A stretch of 64,000 nt of DNA from Marinobacter fonticola (GTDB taxonomy: Bacteria > Pseudomonadota > Gammaproteobacteria > Pseudomonadales > Oleiphilaceae), in NCBI RefSeq assembly GCF_008122265.1, contig NZ_CP043042.1, forward strand, positions 186,001-250,000, written 5' to 3'. Position 1 is the stretch's first letter. Every line of letters starts with the position of its first letter. Positions 42,912 to 52,602 of the stretch are shown piece by piece. Made by a program: the position numbers and the translations under genes. Below the pieces are notes generated by a model. The model saw nothing but the letters and a program-made list of their open reading frames with translations, was not told the origin of the DNA and made no database searches.

Positions 42912-43063
42912 CGCCTATGCCGCAAAAGCCTGCGGTCAAACTGTAGGCATCGATTACATAGCCATTACCTTTCGTACAGGACCGTAGCCTGGACTGGCGG
43001 GTTTTGGCATGATTCCGAGCGTTCACCGGCAACGCCGGTTATGCCCTCAACAAGGAGTTCTGC

Positions 43064-43636
43064 ATGAAATACGGATTGAGTCTTTGGCTGGCAGTGGTCA
43101 TGGCCTTCTCGGCGCCGATGGTGCTGGCAGACGACGATGACAGTGAGGGGCCGGATACTCTCGGCTTCGTGGAATGGATCGTATTGCATGATACCGGTGT
43201 GCGTGTGAAGGCCCGGCTGGATACCGGCGCCAAGACCTCGTCTTTGCATGCGGTGAATGTCGAGCCGTTCAAGAAGGGCGATGAGGAATGGGTCAGCTTC
43301 GAATTGCCATTGGACGATCATAAAGAGCTGGAGGGGGCCGACGACAACAATGTCGTCCTGAATTTCGAGATGCCGGTTGAGCGCACAGTACTGATCAAGC
43401 GCAAAGGGGCTGATTCCCAGCGCCGCTATGTGGTCAAGATGGACTTCTGTGTCTCCGGCCACGTCTACGAAACCCAATTCTCGTTAACCGATCGTGGCCG
43501 TTTCCACTATGCCGCTATCCTTGGCCGTCGCTTTATGGGCGATGACGACGTGTTGGTAAGCTCGTCTGAAAGCTTCCTGGCTAACGACGAGTGTGACTAC
43601 CAGACCCTCGAGGAGCTCAATAAGAGCCAGGATTAA
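43064..43636 (+). CDS. Exported retropepsin-like aspartic protease family protein
   Basis: 190 residues with signal peptide (cleavage near VLA-DD, 22). [13 protein letters not shown] holds the Asp-Thr-Gly of the retropepsin-like ATP-dependent zinc protease/RimB family, and ILGRRFM is the second conserved strand. Acidic after the signal (DDDDSEG). Role in the periplasm unknown. RBS AAGGAG. Its stop overlaps the convergent NUDIX stop by 4 bp. Confidence 0.82.
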   Translation: MKYGLSLWLAVVMAFSAPMVLADDDDSEGPDTLGFVEWIVLHDTGVRVKARLDTGAKTSSLHAVNVEPFKKGDEEWVSFELPLDDHKELEGADDNNVVLNFEMPVERTVLIKRKGADSQRRYVVKMDFCVSGHVYETQFSLTDRGRFHYAAILGRRFMGDDDVLVSSSESFLANDECDYQTLEELNKSQD

Positions 43637-44049
43637 GTGCCAGCCTCGGCCAGGACCCGCTCGCAGATGGCCAGCACGTCGTGGCTGAAGTGTGCGGGGG
43701 CCGTGCGCATGGCGTCGAGGCTGAACCAGTCCACCTCCGACACATCGTCGCTGGCGAGCGGTTTGCCGGAGCGATAGCGGCATATCACCGGGCAGAGCAC
43801 GAAGTGGTATTCCACCGTGGGTCCACGGGTAATGACCTCCAGGGGCGGCATCAGTCGCTCCGCCTCCGCCCCGAGCCCGGTTTCTTCACGCAGTTCCCGT
43901 AGTGCCGCGTCCATCAACGATTCTCCCCACTCCACCTTGCCGCCAGCATGACCCCAGAGGCCCGCATCTGGCGGATTGCGCCGGCGAACCAATCGGAATT
44001 CGCCCCGATGTTCGAGAATGGCGATAACAGCCGGGATGGGGTAGGCCAT
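43633..44049 (-). CDS. NUDIX hydrolase
   Basis: 138 residues. Complete Nudix box GX5EX7REUXEEXGU in [20 protein letters not shown] followed by TGL. Members cleave nucleoside diphosphates linked to another moiety, often housecleaning; the exact substrate is not readable. The start at 44049 follows GGAAGGAC; the longer frame to 44133 is not supported. Confidence 0.88.
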   Translation of the reverse strand: MAYPIPAVIAILEHRGEFRLVRRRNPPDAGLWGHAGGKVEWGESLMDAALRELREETGLGAEAERLMPPLEVITRGPTVEYHFVLCPVICRYRSGKPLASDDVSEVDWFSLDAMRTAPAHFSHDVLAICERVLAEAGT

Positions 44050-44257
44050 GACGAGAGTCCTTCCGAGATCGACGGAGCGGTAGATATAGTTTATCAGCAC
44101 CGGCCTTAGGGTGGCCGGATTGCCTGCCGCCACCTCAGTTTTCAGCCATATGCTGGTCCGGTGCAGTTGTTTAAAGTAGGTGCTTTAATGGGTTAGGGCG
44201 CTGTGCCCGACATCAAGAATAATATGAAACCCTCAGTTGGGTAATGCAGGTGAGACG

Positions 44258-45076
44258 ATGAAGAAGCTAAAAGACAAAGTTGCGGTGGTCACCGGGGCCG
44301 GATCGGGCATCGGTCGTGCCTTGGCGATAAAACTGGCGCAGAAAGGATGTCGTCTGGCGTTGTCCGATGTGAATGAAACGGGCTTGAAAGAGACGGCAGA
44401 CGCCTGTACCGGCAAGGTCGAGGTGAAGACATACAGGCTGGATGTGGCCGAGCGGGACGCGATCTATGCCCACGCCGAAGCTGTCGCGAAGGATTTTGGA
44501 CAGGTCAATTTAATCATCAATAACGCCGGTGTAGCGCTGTCCGCATCTGTTCGTGAAATGACCGATGAGGATTTCAAGTGGATCATGGATATCGATTTCT
44601 GGGGCGTGGCTCATGGTACCCGCGCTTTCCTGCCGCATCTGATTGCCTCCGGCGACGGGCACGTGGTGAACATTTCAAGCGTGTTCGGGCTGATCGGCGT
44701 ACCCAAACAAAGTGCCTATAACGCCGCCAAGTTCGCCGTACGCGGCTTTACCGAAGCACTGCGCCAGGAAATGAAGCTTGAGAAACAGCCGGTTGCGGTG
44801 AGTTGCGTGCATCCTGGCGGAATCCGCACGAATATCGCCCGCGCGGCGCGAATGGGGGCTTCCGAGAACGCCGAAGCTCAGCGTAAAGGCTTCGATAAGT
44901 TGGCGATTACCACGCCGGAGAAGGCCGCAGCCGTCATTATCCGTGGCATCGAAAAAAATGAGTCCCGTATTCTTGTCGGGCCCGATGCCTGGGGCATCGA
45001 AGCCCTGAACCGCGTGCTGGGGGCCGCCTACCAACCGCTGGTGGAACGATTCTCCCGCAAGAGCCTGTACGTCTGA
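44258..45076 (+). CDS. Short-chain dehydrogenase/reductase
   Basis: 272 residues. TGAGSGIGRA (cofactor), NNAG, catalytic Ser in ISSVFGLIG and YNAAK. The classical SDR plan; sequence VALSASVREMTDEDFKWIMDIDFWGVAHG resembles lipid- or hydroxyl-metabolising SDRs. Substrate unknown. Start 44258 with AGGTGAGA upstream. Confidence 0.88.
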   Translation: MKKLKDKVAVVTGAGSGIGRALAIKLAQKGCRLALSDVNETGLKETADACTGKVEVKTYRLDVAERDAIYAHAEAVAKDFGQVNLIINNAGVALSASVREMTDEDFKWIMDIDFWGVAHGTRAFLPHLIASGDGHVVNISSVFGLIGVPKQSAYNAAKFAVRGFTEALRQEMKLEKQPVAVSCVHPGGIRTNIARAARMGASENAEAQRKGFDKLAITTPEKAAAVIIRGIEKNESRILVGPDAWGIEALNRVLGAAYQPLVERFSRKSLYV

Positions 45077-45226
45077 CCGGCCGCTGTTTGTCCTGAGGCC
45101 GCTAAAGCGTGGACGGCCTGCTGAGATCGGGATAAAGCGGGGGCGCCAGACCGCTACGCCGTGTGGGTCCGGGAGCAACCGGCCAGCCCGGAGGCGGCCG
45201 TATCCCGGTGATAGCGTGGTTGATGC

Positions 45227-45802
45227 TTAAAGCTTGATCTTCGCGCCCAGCACCTCTAAAAAGCGGGCTATCCAGGCAGGGTGAGCCGGCCATGCTGGCG
45301 CCGTCACCAGCTTGCCATCCACATGGGCCTCATTCGCCTCGATGGACTGGAACTTGCCACCGGCCAGCGTCACCTCTGGAGCGCAAGCCGGATAGGCCGA
45401 GCATTCTTTGCCTTCCAGGATGCCTGCAGCCGCCAGTATTTGCGCACCGTGGCAGATCGCGGCGATCGGCTTGTCCGCTTCGGCAAAGTGCCGCACGATC
45501 TTGAGCACGTCGTCGTTCAGCCGTAGATACTCGGGCGCCCGTCCGCCGGGCACTATGAGGCCGACGTAGTCTGACGGTTTCACCGACGCAAAGGTGGCAT
45601 TAACCGTAAAATTGTGGCCCGGTTTCTCCGAGTAGGTTTGATCCCCCTCGAAATCGTGGATTGCGGTACGCACGTATTCGCCGGCCTTTTTGTCCGGGCA
45701 GACCGCGTGCACTTCATATCCGACGGCCATTAGCGCCTGGAAGGGCACCATCACTTCGTAATCCTCGACATAGTCGCCGACCAGCATGAGTAAGCGTTTC
45801 AT
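45227..45802 (-). CDS. DJ-1/PfpI family protein
   Basis: 191 residues. Nucleophile Cys117 followed by His in AAICHGAQ and acidic residues near the N-terminus (DYVEDYE). The family includes intracellular proteases, deglycases and chaperones; this one is closest to the PfpI-like group with [11 protein letters not shown]. Role not determined. Confidence 0.88.
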   Translation of the reverse strand: MKRLLMLVGDYVEDYEVMVPFQALMAVGYEVHAVCPDKKAGEYVRTAIHDFEGDQTYSEKPGHNFTVNATFASVKPSDYVGLIVPGGRAPEYLRLNDDVLKIVRHFAEADKPIAAICHGAQILAAAGILEGKECSAYPACAPEVTLAGGKFQSIEANEAHVDGKLVTAPAWPAHPAWIARFLEVLGAKIKL

Positions 45803-45906
45803 TTCCGATTCCCTCCTTCATCGTTCCCGGTTCGATCCAAGCCCTTAAGCTTCACCTATGGCGATGGGTTGTCAAATGAACCTTAGTCGAACAGAGGGAA
45901 AGCGAT

Positions 45907-46341
45907 TCAGCGTTGACGGGCTGCCTGGCGCTGCGCAAACCAGCCGAAGAACAGGCTGAGAATGCCGTAATAGACCAGCGCGATAACCACCAGCACGGCT
46001 AGCCAAGCCAACGGAGACAGCGCGCTGAAAGCGCTGGACAGCGCAGCCGGCGTCTGGGCCAAGCCGACATTCCCGACCACCAGGGACAGCGTCGTCACGA
46101 TTGAAATCGCGAAGGTTACCCCGACGCAGCCTAGCGCCAGCTTGCGCTTCTCTGCCGCGTCGGGGGCGTGCTGCTGTTCTCTGACAAACAGCGATGCGGC
46201 GCCCGTCCCGGCCCCGACCAGATAAGCCAGGCTGGCAATGAAGCCGAGGCTGGTGCCGGTAAAGTAGACGATCAGGCTTATAGCGGCCATCAGCGCCACG
46301 TAGATGACGCCGAAAAGGATGAAATAGCGTTGCAGTTTCAA
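45907..46341 (-). CDS. Small membrane protein with four helices
   Basis: 144 residues if started at TTG 46341, which follows AGGGGA at 6 nt. Four hydrophobic helices are clear (YFILFGVIYVALMAAISLIV, GFIASLAYLVGAGTGAASLF, LGCVGVTFAISIVTTLSLVV, LAWLAVLVVIALVYYGILSL), with a charged loop after the second. It resembles ABZJ_00895-type proteins from memory. Function unknown; an ATG frame from 46428 has a non-natural N-terminus. Confidence 0.65.
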   Translation of the reverse strand: MKLQRYFILFGVIYVALMAAISLIVYFTGTSLGFIASLAYLVGAGTGAASLFVREQQHAPDAAEKRKLALGCVGVTFAISIVTTLSLVVGNVGLAQTPAALSSAFSALSPLAWLAVLVVIALVYYGILSLFFGWFAQRQAARQR

Positions 46342-46431
46342 GGCGTTCCCCTGCGTACGGAGTGGGTTGTTGTTGTGACGCAAAGGATAGGGAAAAGCGG
46401 GGCGGCACGCCATGGTTCCCGATTTCACTTA

Positions 46432-46457
46432 TAAAAAACGCCCGCAAAATACGGGCG
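46432..46457 (-). terminator. Terminator downstream of the PF10118 gene
   Basis: On the minus strand CGCCCG, a short loop, CGGGCG, then T6. It lies 160 bp after the stop of the PF10118 hydrolase, beyond a repeat array. Confidence 0.75.
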
Positions 46458-46513
46458 TGAAGGGGCAGGATGGCACTGAAACGATCGCCGCAGCTTGAAC
46501 TATGGGCCGCGAT

Positions 46514-46612
46514 ACGGATTGGCCCGTACTATCGTCCTGTACTAACGACCTGTATTACCGTCCTGTACTCCTTGCCTTGCTACTGGCCTCACTACTGCCT
46601 CACGACTGGTTT
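46514..46612. repeat. Two adjoining short tandem arrays (13 bp and 11-12 bp)
   Basis: TATCGTCCTGTAC, TAACGACCTGTAT and TACCGTCCTGTAC are consecutive 13-bp units; soon after come CTACTGGCCTCA, CTACTGCCTCA, CGACTGGTTTCA and CTACTGGAGA. They lie just after the PF10118 stop, inside its 3' untranslated region. Confidence 0.75.
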
Positions 46613-46614
46613 CA

Positions 46615-47508
46615 CTACTGGAGAGTACGGCGATTACCGTTGCGATATTGCGGGGCGATGTGGCTGGTGATCTCGCTCTTGAAGCGCGCAATGAGTTCGC
46701 TATTGTCGTGCTGCCAAGGATGGAAGCCCGGCTTGAAGTACTCCAGCCAAGTGGGAATCAGGCTGGAGAAAACGCCGTTGGTACCCCATGTGCGCCAGAG
46801 GCCCTTGCCCACATCCTTCAGTGAGACGCTGCGCTTGTCGTTCCACATCATGCGCGCGGTGAAATAGGTGGTCATGACGCCGAGCAGCGCGGTACTGACG
46901 ATCTGATAGAAAGAGCGCTCCAGATAGGTGCCGCCGACCTGCTGAAAGACGTCGTAGGCCACGGCCTTGTGTTCGGTTTCCTCGATGGCATGCCAGACCC
47001 ACAGCGGACGCATGGTTTCGTGCATGTCTTCGCGTACGTCGTCCCGCTCCAGCAGCATATCCGCCATCATCGCGGTCATGTGTTCCAGCGCGCAGGTCAC
47101 GGCGAGCTGGTGGCGTTTGGGCAGGCGCTTGCCGAAACCCTCCAGCAACAGGCGCAGATGGTGCTCAAGTTCTTCCACCGGCATGTCCTGGTCACGCACG
47201 TGCTGATTCATGGCGATATGTTCCAGCGAGTGCATGGCCTCCTGCCCAATGAACCCGGCCACTTCTTTCTTGAGTTCCGGATCGTCGATCTGGTCCCGGT
47301 AGTAGCGCACGGAATCGACGAAGAACTGTTCGCCCTGGGGAAAGAGTACTGATAGCGCGTTCATCATGTGGCTCAGGAACGGACTGTCGTCGAGCCAGTA
47401 GCGCGGCACCTGGTCGTTGAACTCAAAGCCCATGCGCTGGGGCTTGATAGCCACGTGGTTAGGCTTGCGGATGGCGGGCTTGGTATGGGCGGTCGATGTT
47501 CTCAGCAT
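46615..47508 (-). CDS. PF10118 metal-dependent hydrolase
   Basis: 297 residues. Helical protein with conserved Glu/His pairs (FIGQEAMHSLEHIAMN, HAIEETEHKAVAYDVF) that fit a di-metal, ferritin-like site as expected for PF10118. The reaction is not established. One or two hydrophobic segments near 205-225 may attach it to the membrane. Strong RBS (AGGAGG). Divergent from an AraC regulator that may control it. Confidence 0.85.
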   Translation of the reverse strand: MLRTSTAHTKPAIRKPNHVAIKPQRMGFEFNDQVPRYWLDDSPFLSHMMNALSVLFPQGEQFFVDSVRYYRDQIDDPELKKEVAGFIGQEAMHSLEHIAMNQHVRDQDMPVEELEHHLRLLLEGFGKRLPKRHQLAVTCALEHMTAMMADMLLERDDVREDMHETMRPLWVWHAIEETEHKAVAYDVFQQVGGTYLERSFYQIVSTALLGVMTTYFTARMMWNDKRSVSLKDVGKGLWRTWGTNGVFSSLIPTWLEYFKPGFHPWQHDNSELIARFKSEITSHIAPQYRNGNRRTLQ

Positions 47509-47676
47509 TAATCCTCCTATGCGCCGTCAATGGGCGCCGATGCCGGAAAGGACGTTGCGGGCGTTCGGGTATATCGGCTCCCGAAACAGCCTTCGATGTG
47601 ATGGAGCCAGTGTCGGTGCTGCAAGCCTTGGGGGCCATGCTTAAACAGGACGCGGGTCGTGGATGATGGGCCAGGG

Positions 47677-47698
47677 CGTTCCGGGATTGACCGGAACG
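47677..47698. promoter_or_regulatory. Dyad in the 306-bp gap before the AraC gene
   Basis: CGTTCCGG-N6-CCGGAACG, a perfect 8-bp inverted repeat between the divergent PF10118 and AraC-type genes, about 117 bp from the AraC start and 169 bp from the other. Could be an operator or a hairpin. Nothing else is recognisable in the gap. Confidence 0.4.
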
Positions 47699-47814
47699 AC
47701 AGAAAATCCGGGCGCCACGCCAAATAGAGACGGGGGGGCTTCTGATAGCATCGGGTTGTCGAATGCCCCACGGCACCTGTGCCGACTACGCTGTTTTTTG
47801 ATGAAGGAATCCGG

Positions 47815-48957
47815 ATGGCTAAGGTGAGCGCGGATAGAGAACGTCAGATGCTGGGCCTTTTCCTACTGCCCGGTGTTTATCTGCGGGTATTGGGCGATAC
47901 CGTAAAACGCCTGGGATTCAATGATCGTCCGCTCTACGAAGGACTGAACTTCGCGGCGACCGATCTGCAAGCTGCCGACAGCCGGGTGTTCGTCACCGAT
48001 GCCATCGTCTTCGCTGACCGCGCGATAGCGTTGGCTGGCCGCCAGGGGTTGAGTTTCGCCCTGGCGCGGGAGTTGCGGGTCACGATCCATGGCATGCTGG
48101 GGTTTGCGGCGCTGACCAGCCCCACCGTGGGCGGCGCGCTGGATTCCGTGCGCCGCTATCTGCAGTTGCGGGCGCCTTTCCTGAATATGGTCATGCGCGA
48201 TGCCGGCGAACGGGTGCTGGTACAGCTTAAGGCCGAGTTTGAGGTGCCCACCCTCTACCCTTTCCTGGTAGAAACCGTAATGGCCACCCTGGTGCTGCTG
48301 TGCGAACAGCTGGTGGATCGCGAGAGCGCCGAACAATTGGGCTTTGAACTGCGGGACGGCAAGTTGCCCGGGGTTTCGGCCCAGTTGACCTGTGTTGAGC
48401 CGGCCTACTACACGGACTATGCCCACCAGCTGCCAATCCGCTTCGAGTACAGCCGCGATGCCGAAATGCTGATCTTCCCCAAGCCTTTCCTGGATATCCG
48501 CATGCGTCTGGCCGACGCGGAGGCCTCGGAAATGGCCCGCAGCCAATGCGAGTTCGAGTTGCAGAAAGCACTCAAGGAACAGGGCGATATTGTGCTGGCG
48601 ATTCGCAACATGCTGCACTTAATGCCTGGCCCCTTGCCGTCCCTGGAAGAGATGGCCGAGCGATTCTGCGTTTCTTCGCGAACCCTGAAGCGCCGCCTGG
48701 CGGAACGGGATACAACCTACCGGGAAATTGTCGAAACGGTGCTCAAGGACCGCGCGATCCAGCTTTTGCGTTATACCAATCAATCGATTAGCGAAATTGC
48801 CTACGACCTGGGTTATGCTGATCTCTCCAACTTCAGTCGCGCCTTTCGCAAGTGGACCGGTAAATCGGCCAGCGAATTCCGCGAAGGCGGGCCGGACCGG
48901 AGCTGGGGCCGTAACGCATCGGACTCGGCGTCTGGCCTGCTGGAAAGGCGTGACTGA
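47815..48957 (+). CDS. AraC family regulator (OruR-like)
   Basis: 380 residues, same two-domain plan as the gene at 41871: Arabinose_bd-like N-terminal domain (VTIHGMLGFAALTSPTVGGAL) and C-terminal helix-turn-helix pair (VSSRTLKRRLAERDTTYREIV; ISEIAYDLGYADLSNFSRAFRKWTG). Start 47815 with AAGGAA; a longer frame from 47779 is rejected. A 25-residue polar tail follows the DNA-binding domain. Confidence 0.87.
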   Translation: MAKVSADRERQMLGLFLLPGVYLRVLGDTVKRLGFNDRPLYEGLNFAATDLQAADSRVFVTDAIVFADRAIALAGRQGLSFALARELRVTIHGMLGFAALTSPTVGGALDSVRRYLQLRAPFLNMVMRDAGERVLVQLKAEFEVPTLYPFLVETVMATLVLLCEQLVDRESAEQLGFELRDGKLPGVSAQLTCVEPAYYTDYAHQLPIRFEYSRDAEMLIFPKPFLDIRMRLADAEASEMARSQCEFELQKALKEQGDIVLAIRNMLHLMPGPLPSLEEMAERFCVSSRTLKRRLAERDTTYREIVETVLKDRAIQLLRYTNQSISEIAYDLGYADLSNFSRAFRKWTGKSASEFREGGPDRSWGRNASDSASGLLERRD

Positions 48958-49091
48958 CCCTGTTGATTTTGGGGCCTCCGTTTAAGACTGTTGGCGATTT
49001 GCGCTGTATTGATAAAAGGCGATAAACCGGCGCAAGAGGCCTTCGTGGCTTGCAGACTGCATCAGAGGTTCCTTTGGCTGGAGGTAATTGA

Positions 49092-49493
49092 ATGCCGCAG
49101 ACGGATACGCACAGCAAGGTGGTTGGCTATTTGCTCTGGATTTTCGGATTTCTGGGTGCACACCGGTTCTATTACGGTAAGCCGGTCACCGGAACCATCT
49201 GGTTTTTCACCCTGGGCCTGTTTCTTATTGGCTGGATTATCGACGTGTTTCTGATTCCCGGCATGGACCGGCAAGCCGACGTTCGATTCCGCGGGGGTGA
49301 CACGAGCTACAATATCGCCTGGGTACTGCTGACGTTCCTGGGTGTATTTGGCGTCCACCGCATGTACATGGGCAAGTGGATTACCGGCGTTATTTACCTG
49401 CTCACCGGCGGGCTGTTCCTGATTGGCGTTCTCTATGATTTCTGGACGTTGAACGACCAGGTTTCGGTTAAGAATGCCTCTGTGCTGGACTAA
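49092..49493 (+). CDS. TM2-domain membrane protein
   Basis: 133 residues with a duplicated TM2-like pattern: GYLLWIFGFLGAHRFYYGKP, then TGTIWFFTLGLFLIGWIID, and again AWVLLTFLGVFGVHRMYMGK with TGVIYLLTGGLFLIGVLYD. Four helices, two GxHRxYxGK motifs. Function unknown. Strong GGAGG upstream and a hairpin terminator after. Confidence 0.85.
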   Translation: MPQTDTHSKVVGYLLWIFGFLGAHRFYYGKPVTGTIWFFTLGLFLIGWIIDVFLIPGMDRQADVRFRGGDTSYNIAWVLLTFLGVFGVHRMYMGKWITGVIYLLTGGLFLIGVLYDFWTLNDQVSVKNASVLD

Positions 49494-49527
49494 CGCTACC
49501 TCTTCAATCCTCTCACTCTCCACATTT

Positions 49528-49562
49528 CCCGTGAGCGGCTATTGTCGCTCACGGGGCCTTTT
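49528..49562 (+). terminator. Terminator after the TM2 gene
   Basis: CCCGTGAGCG pairs with CGCTCACGGG (10 bp, 8-nt loop), followed by GCCTTTTAG. It also separates the convergent nirD end. Confidence 0.75.
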
Positions 49563-49609
49563 AGGGTTCATCGTACTTTAGGGAACTCTTCCAAGTGCTT
49601 AGCGCTGCT

Positions 49610-49975
49610 TTAGGCAGCGCAATCTTCCTTGGCGGTGACCGGTACAGCCAGTTCCAGCGCCTCGCCATTTACCCGAACGTTATAGACGGGCACTTTAACA
49701 GCCCCGTCTTCCTGGCATTGGCCCGTGGTCAGGCTGTAGTGCTGTTTGTACAGTGGCGAGGCCACGACCAGCTCACCCTTGAGATCGCCGACGATGCCCC
49801 GCGCCAGGACATTGGCCTTGCCCAGCGGACAGTAGTGGCCAATTGCATAGAGTTCCGGCTTTTCCCCCGGCAGATAGAATACGGCGACCGGCCCATCGGG
49901 GGTCCAGACGGCGATGCCGGATTCCGGAATCAGATCTTCGCGCTTGCCGACTTGTATCCATTGTGTATCAGACAT
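49610..49975 (-). CDS. nirD: Assimilatory nitrite reductase small subunit
   Basis: 121 residues, Rieske-like fold lacking the [2Fe-2S] ligands (HYCPLGKANVLARGIVGDLKG), as usual for NirD. It supports NirB in reducing nitrite to ammonium with NAD(P)H. Start at 49975 has GAGGAAAG. It follows nirB by 52 bp. Confidence 0.92.
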   Translation of the reverse strand: MSDTQWIQVGKREDLIPESGIAVWTPDGPVAVFYLPGEKPELYAIGHYCPLGKANVLARGIVGDLKGELVVASPLYKQHYSLTTGQCQEDGAVKVPVYNVRVNGEALELAVPVTAKEDCAA

Positions 49976-50027
49976 GGTGCTTTCCTCGAAACAGTAAGTA
50001 CGCTCGCGTGTTTTAGCGGGGAGAGGG

Positions 50028-52547
50028 CTAAACCATCTCCACCTTGATTTCGTTGGCAGGGCGGCGCTGCTCGCGCTCGGTGGTCCAGTGTTGCACTGGA
50101 TCTTTCTTGTCCGGCGCGTTGACGAACTCGCGGAAGCGCTTGCGCTTCTCGGGATCTTCCACCGTGGTTTTCCACTCGCACTGGTAGGTGCCGATGACGT
50201 CCTGCATGTGGGCTTCCAGTTCGTCGCCCAGGCCCAGGCTGTCTTCCAGCACCACTTGCTTGAGGTAGTCCAGGCCGCCGTCCAGGTTTTCCAGCCAGAC
50301 GCTGGTGCGCTGCAAGCGGTCGGCGGTGCGTACATAGAACATCAGGACCCGGTCGATGGTGCTGATCAGTTGCTCGTCCGACAGATCAGTGGCGAACAGG
50401 TCGGCGTGGCGCGGGCGCATGCCGCCGTTGCCGCAGACGTAGAGGTTCCAGCCGTTCTCGGTGGCGATCACGCCGATATCCTTGCTCTGGGCTTCGGCAC
50501 ATTCGCGGGTGCAGCCGGAGACGGCGAACTTCAGCTTGTGAGGCGAACGCAGGCCCTTATAGCGGTCCTCCAGGCGGATCGCCATGCCCACGCTGTCCTG
50601 CACGCCGTAGCGGCACCAGGTGCTGCCGACGCAGGATTTTACGGTGCGCACCGACTTGCCGTAGGCGTGGCCGGTTTCGAATCCGGCGGCGATGAGCTTC
50701 TCCCAGATTTCCGGCAGCTCGCTCAGGGTGGCGCCGAACAGGTCGACCCGCTGACCGCCGGTGATCTTGGTGTAGAGGTTATATTCCTTGGCCACTTCAC
50801 CCAGCACGATCAGTTTCTCGGGCGTGATTTCGCCACCCGGGATACGCGGCACGATGGAATAGGTGCCGTTCTTCTGCATGTTGGCCATGAAGGTGTCGTT
50901 GGTGTCCTGCAGCGGGACGTGGTCGGTGGCCATGATGTGCTCGTTCCAGCAGGTGGCCAGAATCGACGCCACCGTGGGCTTGCAGATATCGCAGCCGTGG
51001 CCTTTGCCGTGCTGTTCGATCAGCGTATGGAAGGTGCGGATGCCGTTCACTTTCACTAAGTGGAACAACTCTTGGCGGCTGTACGGGAAGTGCTCGCAAA
51101 TGTCCTTGCTGACTTCCACGCCGCGCTTTTCCAGCTCGACATCCACAACGCTCTTGAGCAGCGCTGCGCAACCACCGCAGCCGGTGCTCGCCTTGGTCTC
51201 GCCCTTGACCGCCGCAAGATCGCTGCATCCCGCGTCGATGGCAGTGCAGATATCGCCCTTGCTGACGTTGTGGCAGGAGCAGATGGAGGCCGTTTCTGGC
51301 AGAGCATCCGGACCCAGTGCCGGAGCGCCGCCTTCGGATTCCGGCAGGATCAGGGTTTCCGGGTGCTTGGGCAGGTCGATACCGTTCAGCGCGTATTGCA
51401 GCAGCGTATCGTAGGGGCCGTTGTCACCCACCAGGATCGCCCCCAGCAGTTTCTTGCCGTCCTCGCTGATCACCAGACGGCCATAGGTGCCGGCCTGTTC
51501 GTCGTTGAAGCGGATATTGCGGGCACCCGGCGTGGAGGCGTGGGCGTCGCCGATGGAGCCCACATCCACACCCAGCAACTTGAGCTTGGTGCTCATGTCG
51601 GCCCCTGCAAAGGAGGCTTCACTCTGCTGATTTAAGCGGGAGGCAAGGGTACGGGCCATGGTGTAACCGGGCGCGACCAGGCCAAAGATGCGGTTGTCCC
51701 AGAGCGCACATTCGCCGATGGCAAAGATCTGCGGATCGGAGGTGGTGCACTGGTCGTCGATAATGATGCCGCCGCGTTCGCCGATCTCCAGACCACTGCT
51801 GCGGGCCAGGGTATCCTGCGGACGAATGCCGGCGGAGAACACGATCAGGTCGGTCTCCAGGTGGGATTCGTCAGCGAAGTTCATGCGCAGACGGGCCTCT
51901 TCACCGGCAACGATTGCTGTGGTGGCCTTTTCGGTATGGACCTTTACCCCCAACTCTTCGATCTTGCGCTTCAGTAGCGCACCGCCGTCGGCATCCAGTT
52001 GAACCGGCATGAGCCGTGGTGCGAATTCCACCACCTGAGCTTCCAGGCCCAGCGTTTTCAGCGCATTGGCCGCTTCCAGACCCAGCAGCCCACCACCAAC
52101 GACGACGCCGCTCTTGACGCCTTGAGCGCTGGCGCGAATGGCATCCAGGTCGGCGAGGGTGCGATAAACCAGGCAGTGCTCATGGTCGTTGCCCTCGATC
52201 GGCGGTACGAACGGGTAGGACCCGGTCGCCAGCACCACGGCGTCATACTCATATTCGCCCTTGGGCGTATGTACCCGGCGCAAGTCACGGTCGATGGCCG
52301 TCACCTGCTCGTCCAGATGTAATTGCAGGTTCTTGGCCGCGTAATCTTCCAGCGTGCCGAGGGCCAGTTCTGCATGGGTTGAACCACCGAAATACTCGGA
52401 CAGATGCACCCGGTCGTAGGCGATCAGAGGTTCTTCGCCGAACACGTGGATGTCGTACTCTGCCGCTGCGGGCGTGTCCGCGAACTGCTCGAGAAAGTGA
52501 TGGCCAACCATGCCATTCCCAATCACGATCAATGTTTTCTTAGCCAT
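50028..52547 (-). CDS. nirB: NAD(P)H nitrite reductase large subunit
   Basis: 839 residues. FAD domain GNGMVG (10-15), NAD(P)-binding VVGGGLLGLE (149-158), BFD [2Fe-2S] site (Cys423, 425, 457, 460), a second Cys pair (519, 522) and siroheme/[4Fe-4S] ligands Cys639-X5-Cys645 and Cys679-X3-Cys683. Reduces nitrite by six electrons to ammonium in the cytoplasm. Start 52547 is the second-choice ATG; the 8 extra residues of an upstream ATG lie in repeat-like DNA. Part of the flavoprotein-nirB-nirD operon. Confidence 0.95.
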   Translation of the reverse strand: MAKKTLIVIGNGMVGHHFLEQFADTPAAAEYDIHVFGEEPLIAYDRVHLSEYFGGSTHAELALGTLEDYAAKNLQLHLDEQVTAIDRDLRRVHTPKGEYEYDAVVLATGSYPFVPPIEGNDHEHCLVYRTLADLDAIRASAQGVKSGVVVGGGLLGLEAANALKTLGLEAQVVEFAPRLMPVQLDADGGALLKRKIEELGVKVHTEKATTAIVAGEEARLRMNFADESHLETDLIVFSAGIRPQDTLARSSGLEIGERGGIIIDDQCTTSDPQIFAIGECALWDNRIFGLVAPGYTMARTLASRLNQQSEASFAGADMSTKLKLLGVDVGSIGDAHASTPGARNIRFNDEQAGTYGRLVISEDGKKLLGAILVGDNGPYDTLLQYALNGIDLPKHPETLILPESEGGAPALGPDALPETASICSCHNVSKGDICTAIDAGCSDLAAVKGETKASTGCGGCAALLKSVVDVELEKRGVEVSKDICEHFPYSRQELFHLVKVNGIRTFHTLIEQHGKGHGCDICKPTVASILATCWNEHIMATDHVPLQDTNDTFMANMQKNGTYSIVPRIPGGEITPEKLIVLGEVAKEYNLYTKITGGQRVDLFGATLSELPEIWEKLIAAGFETGHAYGKSVRTVKSCVGSTWCRYGVQDSVGMAIRLEDRYKGLRSPHKLKFAVSGCTRECAEAQSKDIGVIATENGWNLYVCGNGGMRPRHADLFATDLSDEQLISTIDRVLMFYVRTADRLQRTSVWLENLDGGLDYLKQVVLEDSLGLGDELEAHMQDVIGTYQCEWKTTVEDPEKRKRFREFVNAPDKKDPVQHWTTEREQRRPANEIKVEMV

Positions 52548-52578
52548 GGTCTGTCTCTCTCTTTCTGTCACTTTCTAA

Positions 52579-52602
52579 TCGGTCTGTCGGTCTGTTGGTC
52601 TA
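52579..52602. repeat. 8-bp tandem repeat upstream of nirB
   Basis: TCGGTCTG, TCGGTCTG, TTGGTCTA: three 8-bp units, preceded by a CT-rich tract that includes the nirB ribosome-binding region. It lies between the flavoprotein stop and the nirB start. Confidence 0.6.
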